This document shows, piece by piece, positions 55,420-64,000 of a DNA stretch of 64,000 bases. The position numbers were made by a program, and so were the translations under genes. The notes below the pieces were generated by a model. The model was not told where the DNA came from, made no database searches, and was given only the letters and a program-made list of their open reading frames with translations. The stretch comes from Caenorhabditis elegans (lineage: Eukaryota; Nematoda; Chromadorea; Rhabditida; Rhabditidae), in the NCBI RefSeq assembly GCF_000002985.6, contig NC_003279.8, positions 3,162,001-3,226,000 of the forward strand, in the 5' to 3' direction. The stretch's first letter is position 1. Each line of letters opens with the position of its first letter.

Positions 55420-58400
55420 TTATTTATCTTCACTCGACGAAAAAAGAAGATTCTCAAGCCATTCTCCATACTTTTCCCAGAGAGCATCCTGAAGGAAAAG
55501 TGCATAACCGACTCCGAATAGTGAACCTCCGAGATGGGCGGCGTGGTCGAATAGACGGAATCTGGAAATTTTAAAAAATCGATATTACAGAAAATTTTTG
55601 GAAATCGGCAAAAATGAAATTTTTCCGGCAATTTGTGGCAATTTGCCAGAATGGAGAGTTTCCGGACAATCGGGAAACCGGCAAATTGGCGGAATTGAAA
55701 ATTTCCGGTAAATCGGTAAACCGGCAAATTGGCGGAATTGAAAATTTAATTGCCGGAAATTGAAAAATTCCGGCAAATCGGAAAACTGGCAAATTGCCGA
55801 AAATGAAAATTTCTAGCAAATTAGCAAATTGCGGGAATTTAAAATTTCTGGCAAACCGGCAAACCGGCAATGTGCCGAAAATAAGAATTTGCCGGAACTA
55901 AAAATTTCAGGCAAATCAGCAAACCGGCAAATTGCCGGATTTTTTTGTTTGGCAATTTGCCGAAAATAAAATTTTCCGACAAACCGGCAATTTTTCCCAG
56001 ATTCAGGTACCTTAAAAGTAGGCCAAGTAGGTCGAACGCAATAATTCCATAGACTGCATTTTGTGCGGAAAAGTCGAAATTCGGGATGAATACCAGTGAG
56101 AGACGACCTGCAAATTTTTTTTTGATTATTAAATTGAAGATTTCACGAATTTTGTTCCAAAAATAGGGTCTCGACACGAAAAGGTGTGCGCCTTTAAAGA
56201 TTACTGTAGTTTCGGAAAAACTAGGAAAAATCGGTGAAAATTCGAAACTACAGTAATCTTTAAAGGCGCACACTTTTCGTGTCGAGACCTAGTTTTTGGA
56301 ACAAATATCGTGTATGGGACAAATTTTTTTCGAAAAATAAAATGGATTTTTTTGAAAAACATGTTTTTAAATTTTGACCATTTTTTATTTTTTCTTGAAA
56401 AAATGTTATTTAAAAAATCTTTTTTTCTTCAAAATAAACCAAATTTGATGATTTTTCGATTTTTAAAAAAAATTTAAATAAAATAGGTATGTCAGTTTTT
56501 TCCAAAAAATTCGAAAAATTTGCATTTTTTTTGAAAAAAACATTTTTCTCACCGAAATCATCAAAATTTGATTTTTCTGAAATTTTTTCGGAAAAAAATC
56601 GAAAATTTTTTGATTCTGCGAAATATTAAATTGAAATTTTTAAACTGTTTTTTTAGAAGAAAAAAATAGTCATCAAAATTTGATTTTTTTTCAAATTTTC
56701 TACACATTCTCCCTAATTTTTCATGAAAAAAATAAAAAATAGGTGAATTTGTCACAAAATTTTTTTCACCACTTTTCTCCATTTACCATCAGGAATCTGC
56801 ATGCAAGTATATGTAAGAGCTGCCAAAATGGCTCCACTTGCTCCGAGAGCTCTAATCGGTGATCGTACAACTGCCTTATCAACAATACTAACAAATGAGG
56901 AGACAACTGCGGCGGTTACATAAAATGACCAGAATTGCTCTACTCCCATGAATTTTTCGATAATGTGTGGAGCGAATGTGGACAATACGTACCTGAAAAT
57001 ATTCAAATTTGAATTATTTTAAAAAAAGATAAAATGAGCAAACGCGCTCTACTGCACACAAGTTTCATCCATTTAATGGCACAAATTACTAGTTTTTGGT
57101 TTTGGTTTTTTAAAATTAAAATTAAATATGAATAATTTCTTGAAAATTCACTTTTCACGACGGTGGCCGAGTTTTCTATTGTGTGGATTTACGGAAATCG
57201 TGTACTCCACGAGGAGAAAGATTTCGCGTATTTTTGAAAATTCAAATCGTTAATATTCGAAAAACCGCAAATTTTCCAAAATTTCCAAAAAAATTGTGAC
57301 TTTTTAAAAGATTTTCAGAAATTTCAAAAACTTTCCGATTTTGTTTTAAGTTGAAAAAAAACATTCGCGAATTTTCAATTTTTTATAGAATTTTAAAATA
57401 TTTGCAAAATTAAAAAAAAAAGAATTTCCAAAATATATCTAAAAATGTTCAAAATTTTTCGCAAATGTTTAGAAATTTTCAACAAATTAGCTGAACCTTC
57501 CAAGAGTTATCAGCATTTTTTTTTGAGAATATTCAAACTCTAACGGCCATGTGTGGATTTACGCAGCTCGTGTACTCCACGAGGAGAACGATTTTTTTTT
57601 AATTTTCAACAAAAATGAGTGACCATTATCTTACTTTTCGTTCAAAAAAAATTTCAAATTCACAAAAAAAGGTTTAAAAAATCAAGAATTTCAGCCAGAA
57701 AGTTAAAAAAAACATTTTCCTCGGAGAGTACACACGCTGCGTAAATCGACACGGCTCTACAATTTCCAGATATGAGGAATATGGGACACCGATTTTTCCG
57801 GCAAATCGGCAAATTGCCTGAATTGAAAATTTTCTGGCAAATCGGCAAATTGCCGGAATTTAAAATTTCCGGCAAACCGGCAATTTGGTGAAAATTAGAA
57901 TTTCCGGAAAATTGGCAAACTGCCGGAATTGAAAATTTTGTGACAAATCTGATACCGTTTCCAGATATGAGGAAATAGAAAAATTCCTGTTATAGTGGGT
58001 CTCGCAACGATTGAAAAATCTCACATATTGAGGCCAAGATGAATGATTGAAGAATGCGAAAATGCGCTGAGCAACATTGGTGAGCACAATGACTTCGATG
58101 CATAACTATTCGTGAAATATCGAGTCATAAAAGGATTCAGTGATTTCCCCTTCCACATTAGATAGACCTGAAAATCAGAAATTTTTTGGTTGATTTTTAT
58201 CTTATTATCGGGACGCAGAAAATCAAAACATTTTGGGTCTCGTTAGGTATTGGTGGGAAAAATTGAAATTCAAGCATTTTTCGATTTTTTACAAATTCTA
58301 TATAGAATATATTCCATCAATTTCGACGTAAAAAATCATACAAACAACGGAAAAATTTTGAATTTACAAGATTTTCCTAACGAGACCCAACGTTTTGGGG

Positions 58401-60950
58401 TGGAGCGTGTTCTTAATTGGCCGTGGAGCGCGTTTTCACGTCGCGATTTTTTTGTTTAGAATTTTAAGAAATTTTTTGAAATTTCCCAAATCTTTCGCAA
58501 TAGATTTTTAAAAAAATTCCAAAAAAATTTTTTTTTTCAAAAAACTAATTTTGCAAAAAAACTATTTCAATTACAGATTTTTCGAAAGAAAATTTTTTTT
58601 AACAAATTAATTTTTTTTTTCAAAAACAGGGTTGAAAACACAGGGTTAAAAAAAAATTCAAAAAAAAAATTTTCCAATAAAATTGCGAATTTTCAAAATT
58701 TTTTTAAGGCATTCAAAATTTTACACTTACCACAACATTTAATCCAATAAGCAATGCAAGATGCTTCTCCCCATTCGTCAATTTGTACTCGATTCCGGCT
58801 TCAACCTTAGGTTCGAAATAGTATTTAACCTAAACTGTACGTGATTTCAGGGGTTTTTTTTCCATTAAAAAACTCGACTTTGGCCGAAATTTTTGCATTT
58901 TATTCCATCGAAAAATATTGCTCAGAGAGCCCCCACTAACCGCATCGAAAACGTTAATCGGCGCCGTCCGTTCCTCTTTTCTGCGATTCCACGAATCTGC
59001 GACAATTGCTATGGAGAATGTGGTGACGCCTGTGGCAAGTGTGAATTGAAGAGCCTGAGAAAGTTGGAATTATGAAGAAAAATCTATATTACGAGAGAAC
59101 AAAAAATTCTGAGAAAAAGCGTATTTCACAACATATTTGACGCGCAAAATATCTCGTAGCGAAAACTACAGTAATCGTTTATATGAGTACTGTAGCGCTT
59201 TTGTCGATTTACGAGGTTGATTTTTTAATCGATAAAGTATTAAAAGAAAACAGAAAAATGGCAAAAAGTGAGTACTGTGGAAATTAATCCCTAAATTTGT
59301 CAAAAATTTTTGTCGCACAGAAAGTGGGGCGGAGCGTAATTTTGCAACACTGCCGCATCTTTTCTTGTTGATTTTTTTTTCAAAAATAAAGTCTCAATTT
59401 TACTTGTCTTTTTATCTTTTCTCGAATGAAATTGTGGTCTAATTTAATTCTTCATAAGTTTGTGAGGATTTTTTTTTAGCTAAATTAGTTGTAAAACATA
59501 AAATTCCTTCACAAACTTATGAGAATTAAATTAGACAACCATTTCATTCGAAAAAAGATAAAAAGACAAGTATAATTGAGACTTTATTTTTGAAAAAAAA
59601 ATGAACAAGAAAAGATGCGGACAAAAACATCGTGCGGCAGTGTTGCGAAAATTACGCTCCGCCCCACTTTCTGTGCGACAAAAATTTTTAACGAATTTAA
59701 GGATTGATAAATTAATTCCGACAGTACTCGCTTTTTGAAATTCTTGTGTTGTCTTTTAATATTTTATCGATTACAAAATCAACCTCGTAAATCGGCACAA
59801 GAGCTACAGTAGTCATTTAAAGAATTACTGAAGTTTTCGCTACGAGATATTTTGCGCGTCAAATATGTTGTGCAATACGCATTCTCAGGATTTTGTGTCA
59901 CCCGTAATATAATGCAAATATTTATTTCAAACGAAATTTTCACAATTTTTGAACCAAAAAAAAAATACGGAAAATGAAAAAAGAAAGTATACGGTCTCGA
60001 CACGTGGAAATGTATGTGCCTTGAAAAGTTTTTGAAACTACAGTACTCTTTAAAGGCTCACACTTACGAAAAATTTGTCGTGTCGAGACCAGGTACCGGC
60101 TCAAAATAGTAAAAAGCGAGTTTTGTTGTTAAAGAATTGAATTGTTAACAATTTTAGAGATTTACGCCAAAAATCATGTGTTTCCTGATGCAAAATTAAA
60201 ATTTTTAATTAATTTCCGGTTTTTGTCAATTTTCGGTACTTTTTAGGCAAAAAATATTGCGATTTCTTGAATTTTGAAAATTTTTGGCAAAAAAAACCAA
60301 TTTTGCTCTGAAATTTCACTGAAATAAATAAAGATTTTTAAAGTTGAAATTATCAAATTAATTTGAGCGCAAAACGTCTTTTTTCGTTATTTTTTTTTTC
60401 AATTTTTAACAAATTTTTGTTAATTTAGAACAAAAATTTGTAAATTTTTTGACTTTTTGAGGAGATTTTCGCCGAAAAAATAAACTTTCTAAACTAATTT
60501 AGGCGCAAAATTCATTTCTCAGCATTTTTTCCGATTTTTGGCATTTTTTAAAGCGAATTTTTGATATTTTTCAAGAGAAAATATGCGGATTTCTTGAATT
60601 TTTTTTTTAGAAAATTTTCGCTTTTTCTTTCAATTTTCAATGAATTTTTGATATTTTTTACACAAAAAAAAAACCTTTTCTACTTCAATTTTCGCCGAAA
60701 AAACTGATTTTTTTACTAATTTTCAACTAAAAAATAAAAAATCCCGTACTTTCCACAAATCCGACATCGGCCTGACAGTTCTAGCGTCTGGACTAAACGC
60801 CTGCTTAATCTGATGATTTTTCGTGAGCTCTTTGAGCTCCTGCTGTCGTAATCGATCCCGTAATCCGTCACGTGTGAATCGGCTCGGCAGGCTTGTGCAT
60901 TTTGTGAATGACCGGGAGCAAAGAAAGCCAACGAGGCGATTACTGAGCAT
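55420..60950 (-). CDS. rom-5: Mitochondrial rhomboid protease, PARL type
   Basis: Seven minus-strand exons (60950-60750, 59054-58941, 58829-58731, 58167-58025, 56992-56787, 56107-56011, 55561-55420) join in phase to 333 residues. The first 60 residues are basic and Ser-rich ([20 protein letters not shown]), a likely mitochondrial presequence. Transmembrane segments follow. Rhomboid hallmarks are present: [15 protein letters not shown], the catalytic-serine loop [13 protein letters not shown], and [13 protein letters not shown] with the catalytic histidine. Order and spacing match PARL/Rbd1, an inner-membrane protease that processes proteins such as PINK1 and PGAM5 in animals (family knowledge). 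The stop converges on fog-1; the cdt-1 3' end lies 668 bp upstream on the same strand. The symbol is from memory. Several introns carry palindromes and GCCGG clusters. Confidence 0.9.
55600..55995. repeat. TTTGCCGG cluster in rom-5 intron 6
   Basis: Degenerate units such as CCGGCAAATTGGCGGAATTG with AAAATTTCCGG spacers fill most of the last intron, from just upstream of the final exon to the 56011 donor. Confidence 0.87.
56167..56290. repeat. Compact palindrome GTCTCGACACGAAAAGGTGTGC
   Basis: GGTCTCGACACGAAAAGGTG with TGCGCCTTTAAAGATTACTG is mirrored almost perfectly by CAGTAATCTTTAAAGGCGCA and CACTTTTCGTGTCGAGACCT. A near-identical pair of arms about 55 bp long with a short loop. It is in rom-5 intron 5. 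Confidence 0.88.
57170..57760. repeat. TTTACG...CTCGTGTACTCCACGAGGAG repeat group, rom-5 intron 4
   Basis: GTGTGGATTTACGGAAATCG with GTGTACTCCACGAGGAGAAA occurs at 57180 and 57550 directly. An inverted relative (CGGAGAGTACACACGCTGCG, then TAAATCGACACGG) lies at 57722-57755. The same family forms the palindrome at 61857-62412. Confidence 0.75.
57785..57950. repeat. Short TTTGCCGG cluster in rom-5 intron 4
   Basis: About eight degenerate GGCAAATCGGCAAATTGCCG units, ending some 75 bp before the exon edge at 58025. Confidence 0.82.
59090..59912. repeat. Nested palindromes in rom-5 intron 1
   Basis: The outer arms are of the GCGCGTCAAATATGTTG family (GCGCAAAATATCTCGTAGCG near 59142; mirrored near 59840-59880). 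Nested inside, 59298-59692 is a second palindrome whose ends carry GTCGCACAGAAAGTGGGGCG and CGCCCCACTTTCTGTGCGAC, of the GGCGGAGC family. One element has apparently jumped into the other. Confidence 0.82.
59996..60092. repeat. GTCTCGACACG short palindrome, degenerate copy
   Basis: GGTCTCGACACGTGGAAATG at the left and TTTGTCGTGTCGAGACCAGG at the right flank a TACAGTACTCTTTAAAGG block. Relative of 56167-56290. Confidence 0.72.
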
Positions 60951-61618
60951 TTTCTGAATTGAAAAATTATAGAAAAATTGAATTTTGTTTTAAAAATTTA
61001 GTTTTTCATTGAAGAATGATGAAAAATACATAAACGGTTGAAAAACGGATCGCGAAATGCGCCAGCAATGCACCGAAAATGCGCCAAGCGGAAAATAATT
61101 TTTACGCTGAAAATGAATAACAGCTTGGAATAAAAATTTTAATTCCATTTTAATTTTCTAAATAACGTTTTGATTTATTTGAAATTTTAAATTTGAAATT
61201 GCAAGAGTGATAACTTGGAAAAAAGTGAAAAAAAATTGGAAAATGGTACAGAGCATGAGAGAAAAAACGAGAAGAAAAATAGTTACAAGTGACGGATTTT
61301 TTGGAAAAGTTCCGATTTTTTCAGGAATTTTCAAAGAAATTCTGGAAAATTGAGAATTTTTAGAAATTCTTTGAAAATGTTCAGGAATTACAAAGATTTT
61401 CGAGAAGTTATAGTGGAAATTTTGTGATTTTTCGGGAATTTTTTGGAGAATTGTATTGAAAAATTTCCGATTTTTTTCCGGAAAATTCGTGAAAAAATCG
61501 AAAAATGCTCAAAAATCTTTGAAATTTCTGGAAATTCTTTGGAAAAAAATTAAAAATTGCAGGAATGTTATGAGAGAAAAGTGAGAAAATTAGTTACAAA
61601 TGGCTTAGAAATTAGTTT
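60951..61618. other. Intergenic gap between cdt-1 and rom-5
   Basis: About 670 bp, A/T-rich. From 61290 to 61570 a loosely repeated AAATTCTGGAAAATTGAG-like motif recurs. No gene is visible. The rom-5 promoter or trans-splice site and the cdt-1 3' UTR should lie here. Confidence 0.5.
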
Positions 61619-63765
61619 TTAATGAAATTTGAGAGATCTTGCTGCTTTGGATGGCCGTGGTGTGTGGTGGTGGCTCATTTGTGCAATTTGGGTGTTTCGT
61701 TGCTCATCAATCTTTTTCTGAGTAATTTGGAGCTCTTCATCGAGCAACTCGTTGATTGCTTCAATGTTGTTGTCGGTGAATCGGAAGTATCTGGAAAAAA
61801 ATTAGAATTTTTTTTGTTGAAATTTTACGATTTTCAAGTAATTTTTTTCACAAATGTCTGTGTCGATTTACGGAGCTCGTGTACTCCTCGAGGAGAAGTT
61901 ATGTTTTTTTTGGTGGAAATTTTTGATTTTGGTCCATTTATTGTTGGAAAACCACAAATTTAATTTTTGCGATTTTTTTTTTGGAAACTTCTAAAAAATT
62001 TGGAGAATTTTTATGATTTTTTTAATGCTAAAGTAGTAATTTTGAATTTCCTATTTTTAAAATGAATTTTTCGAAATTTTCCAAGGCGAATTTTTCGAGA
62101 ATATTAGATATTTTTCAAAATTTAAAAAAATCTGTAATATTTTAAACTCTCGCAGAAAATTGTCATAATTTTTTTTTTGGGAATTTTCAGGATTTTTTAC
62201 AAACAATTTTTTCGAATTTTTTAAAAATCTCCAAACATTTTTGCTAATTTTCAGGAATTTCCGATTTTTCAATGAATTTTTAAAAAAATTCAAAAATTTT
62301 CAGACGAATTTTTAAAAGAAAAAAAATTTGCAGAAATCATACAAAATCGAGCACCATATCCAAAAACTACTCTTCTCCTCGTGGAGTACACCGTCTGCGT
62401 AAATCGAGACAAAGAAATTTTTAAAATCAAATTTTCCGATTTTTTTCATAACTTTTTAAAAATTCTTTGATATTTTTCAAAAATTTCTGAAAAACCACCG
62501 CGAATTTATGGAAAATTATATTTTAAAACTTGCGAAATTTTCAAGATTGATTTTTCTTTCAATTTCGATGCAAAAGAATTTGCAAAAATGACCCGAAATC
62601 GAGATTTTTTTTTAATTTTCAAAAAAAAAGTTGAATTTTCTGAAAATTCCCATTTTTGCAAATGTTCTGATATTTTTTTTTTACTAATTTGCTGCTTTCT
62701 AGAGTTTTCAGCATTTTTAAGAGAATTTCCGATTTTTCAATGAATTTTAAACATTTTTTCAGACATTTTATTTCAAAAAATTTGCGAATTTTCAACATTT
62801 TTTGAAAACAATTTTTTAAAGTTCGCCGAAATCATCCAATTTTCAAGTTTTTTCTTTCGATTTCGATGCAAAAGAATTCGCAAAAATGGCTCAAAATCGA
62901 GAAAAAACGAACTTTTTGTTCATTAAACTAGCTTCAGAGATGTACATCGGTGCGACCTCACACAACAATCTCAAATGATCCATAATATCAGGAATCGAAG
63001 ACGAGTTGGACGAGCTGAACTGCACAAATTTGCAAATCACATCAATTTCCATCGTCTGAGCCCGTTTCGCCGTATAATGATTGCACACAATTCGAACATA
63101 TCGGTCACGGAGCAGTGTTAGACGTTGCTTTCTTCTCTCAAGATCCTTATCAATACAAGCTTCAGCCGCCTTTTTGATTGCTTCCTTCGCACGAATACGC
63201 TCTAAAAGTGACATTGCTCCCTGGCTCTTCTGCTCTTTTTGCATCTCGGAGAACTTTTTCGGCGAGATTGGAACTGTTCCAGATGCTCCTGTAGTTGATT
63301 TCAGTGGAGATTTTAAGTCTTGATAAGCTTTTTGAACAAATGATGGTAGAGATACTTGATCCATATATTTATCTAAAGCTTCTTTCATTCCAATATGAAT
63401 CGATGATTTCTGTAGAGGAGGTTCTGGAAGTTTCACCTGCGGCAGTGATGGACAATGCTTGTCAAGTCGGAATAATGGATGCATTCTCTTAATATTCGAA
63501 GAAGCACATAATCCTTGAGATTCCAAAAATTCCGTATGACATTTCGTGACAATCGAGGCCAACTTATAACGGAAAACATGAGCTCGGTCTCTTTGACGAG
63601 CAGCGTCCAGGCGAATCCTCCCGTCGACTTCTGGCTTTCGGAGAGCCGGTTGAACTTGTTTTCTGGGGCTTTTCTTTGGGGAGAGCAGCTTTGATGGGCA
63701 GACTAGTGGAAGATCTTCGGTGTCGCCGTCGGTGGGGGATTTTTCGTAAATGTAGCCTCGTAGAT
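61619..63765 (-). CDS. cdt-1: CDT-1 replication-licensing factor, C-terminal part (5' part beyond right edge)
   Basis: Two minus-strand exons: 63765-62913 and the terminal exon 61790-61619, joined in phase 2 to the stop at 61621-61619. The large exon begins in phase with DLRGYIYEKSPTDG, so the start lies beyond the window. Basic clusters (KLLSPKKSPRKQVQPALRKP) precede a segment matching the geminin-binding/winged-helix part of CDT1 (RAHVFRYKLASIVTKCHTEF, then DKHCPSLPQVKLPEPP). The C-terminus (KQRLTLLRDRYVRIVCNHYT; VAPMYISEASLMN) is the MCM-binding winged helix. CDT1 loads MCM2-7 at origins and is destroyed by CUL4/DDB1 and blocked by geminin (established for the family). The donor (AACAAAAA then GTTCGT) is weaker than usual. 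Confidence 0.9.
61857..62412. repeat. Palindromic element in the last cdt-1 intron
   Basis: TGTGTCGATTTACGGAGCTC with GTGTACTCCTCGAGGAGAAG is mirrored by CTTCTCCTCGTGGAGTACAC and GTCTGCGTAAATCGAGAC at 62370-62402. Same family as 57170-57760. Confidence 0.78.
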
Positions 63766-64000
63766 CTGCAAAAAAAAAGGTTTTTTGTAAGCAGGAAACT
63801 TTTTTTTGACTAAAAATTGGGGTTTTTTCGAATTTTATAACTAAAAAATTGCGTTTTTCTGGGATTTTTTGAACAAAAAAAGGTGTTTTTTTCAATGTTT
63901 GGCCACAAAGATTGTGTTTTTCTCAGATATTTTAAACTAAAATATTGCGTATTTTTCGCATTTATGACTAAAAAATTGCGTTTTTTTCGGATTTTTGAAC

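Noticed and set aside
1..64000. tRNA, rRNA or CRISPR features
   Set aside because: No cloverleaf with conserved T-loop (GGTTCRANNCC) or rRNA segment was recognised, and the repeats are eukaryotic dispersed or tandem types without spacer structure.

Overview
The window is animal (nematode) genomic DNA, almost certainly Caenorhabditis elegans. It is A/T-rich, introns are short or repeat-filled, 3' splice sites read TTTTCAG, and genes are split into small exons. Several spliced products are recognisable. From memory (not checked) they correspond to the Y54E10A clone region of chromosome I: mrpl-17, an LRRC47-like gene, dnc-6, an RPF2 homologue, listerin, syp-5, fog-1, rom-5 and cdt-1. I assembled exons by hand, checking splice phase at every junction; exact boundaries are predictions.

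Layout, left to right. 1-283 (-) is the start of a Q/N-rich protein leaving the left edge (possibly vbh-1). A divergent promoter of about 530 bp separates it from a + strand cluster: mrpl-17 (816-1513), an LRRC47-like LRR gene (1692-5433) and dnc-6 (6212-9123). After a 26-bp minisatellite (about 9.65-10.43 kb) comes a - strand series. It begins with the convergent RPF2 gene (11359-14310), then the large listerin gene (14512-30696) about 200 bp upstream of it (probable operon), then syp-5 (31659-36831) and a small unrecognised S/T/P-rich gene with duplicated exons (37241-41229). A repeat-rich divergent region leads to a secreted DOMON-domain gene (44804-48226, +) and fog-1 (49058-55021, +). Convergent rom-5/PARL (55420-60950, -) and the 3' part of cdt-1 (61619 to the right edge, -) close the window.

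Functions group loosely. fog-1 (germ-cell sex) and syp-5 (synaptonemal complex) act in the germ line. cdt-1 licenses replication. RPF2 builds the 60S subunit and listerin polices stalled 60S subunits. mrpl-17 and rom-5 are mitochondrial. dnc-6 belongs to dynactin.

Much of the non-coding space is mobile or foldback DNA: palindromic MITE-like families in many copies, two hAT-type MITEs with 8-bp target duplications, two Tc1/mariner-type elements, a truncated non-LTR retroelement, and clusters of a TTTGCCGG-type repeat. The most interesting observations are four TRA-1/GLI-type sites just upstream of fog-1; a hAT MITE inside an exon whose target duplication supplies a splice donor; listerin splice donors lying in repeat termini; and a zinc-binding domain in FOG-1 that appears split by a long insert. 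I found no bacterial-type system, CRISPR array, rRNA or tRNA.
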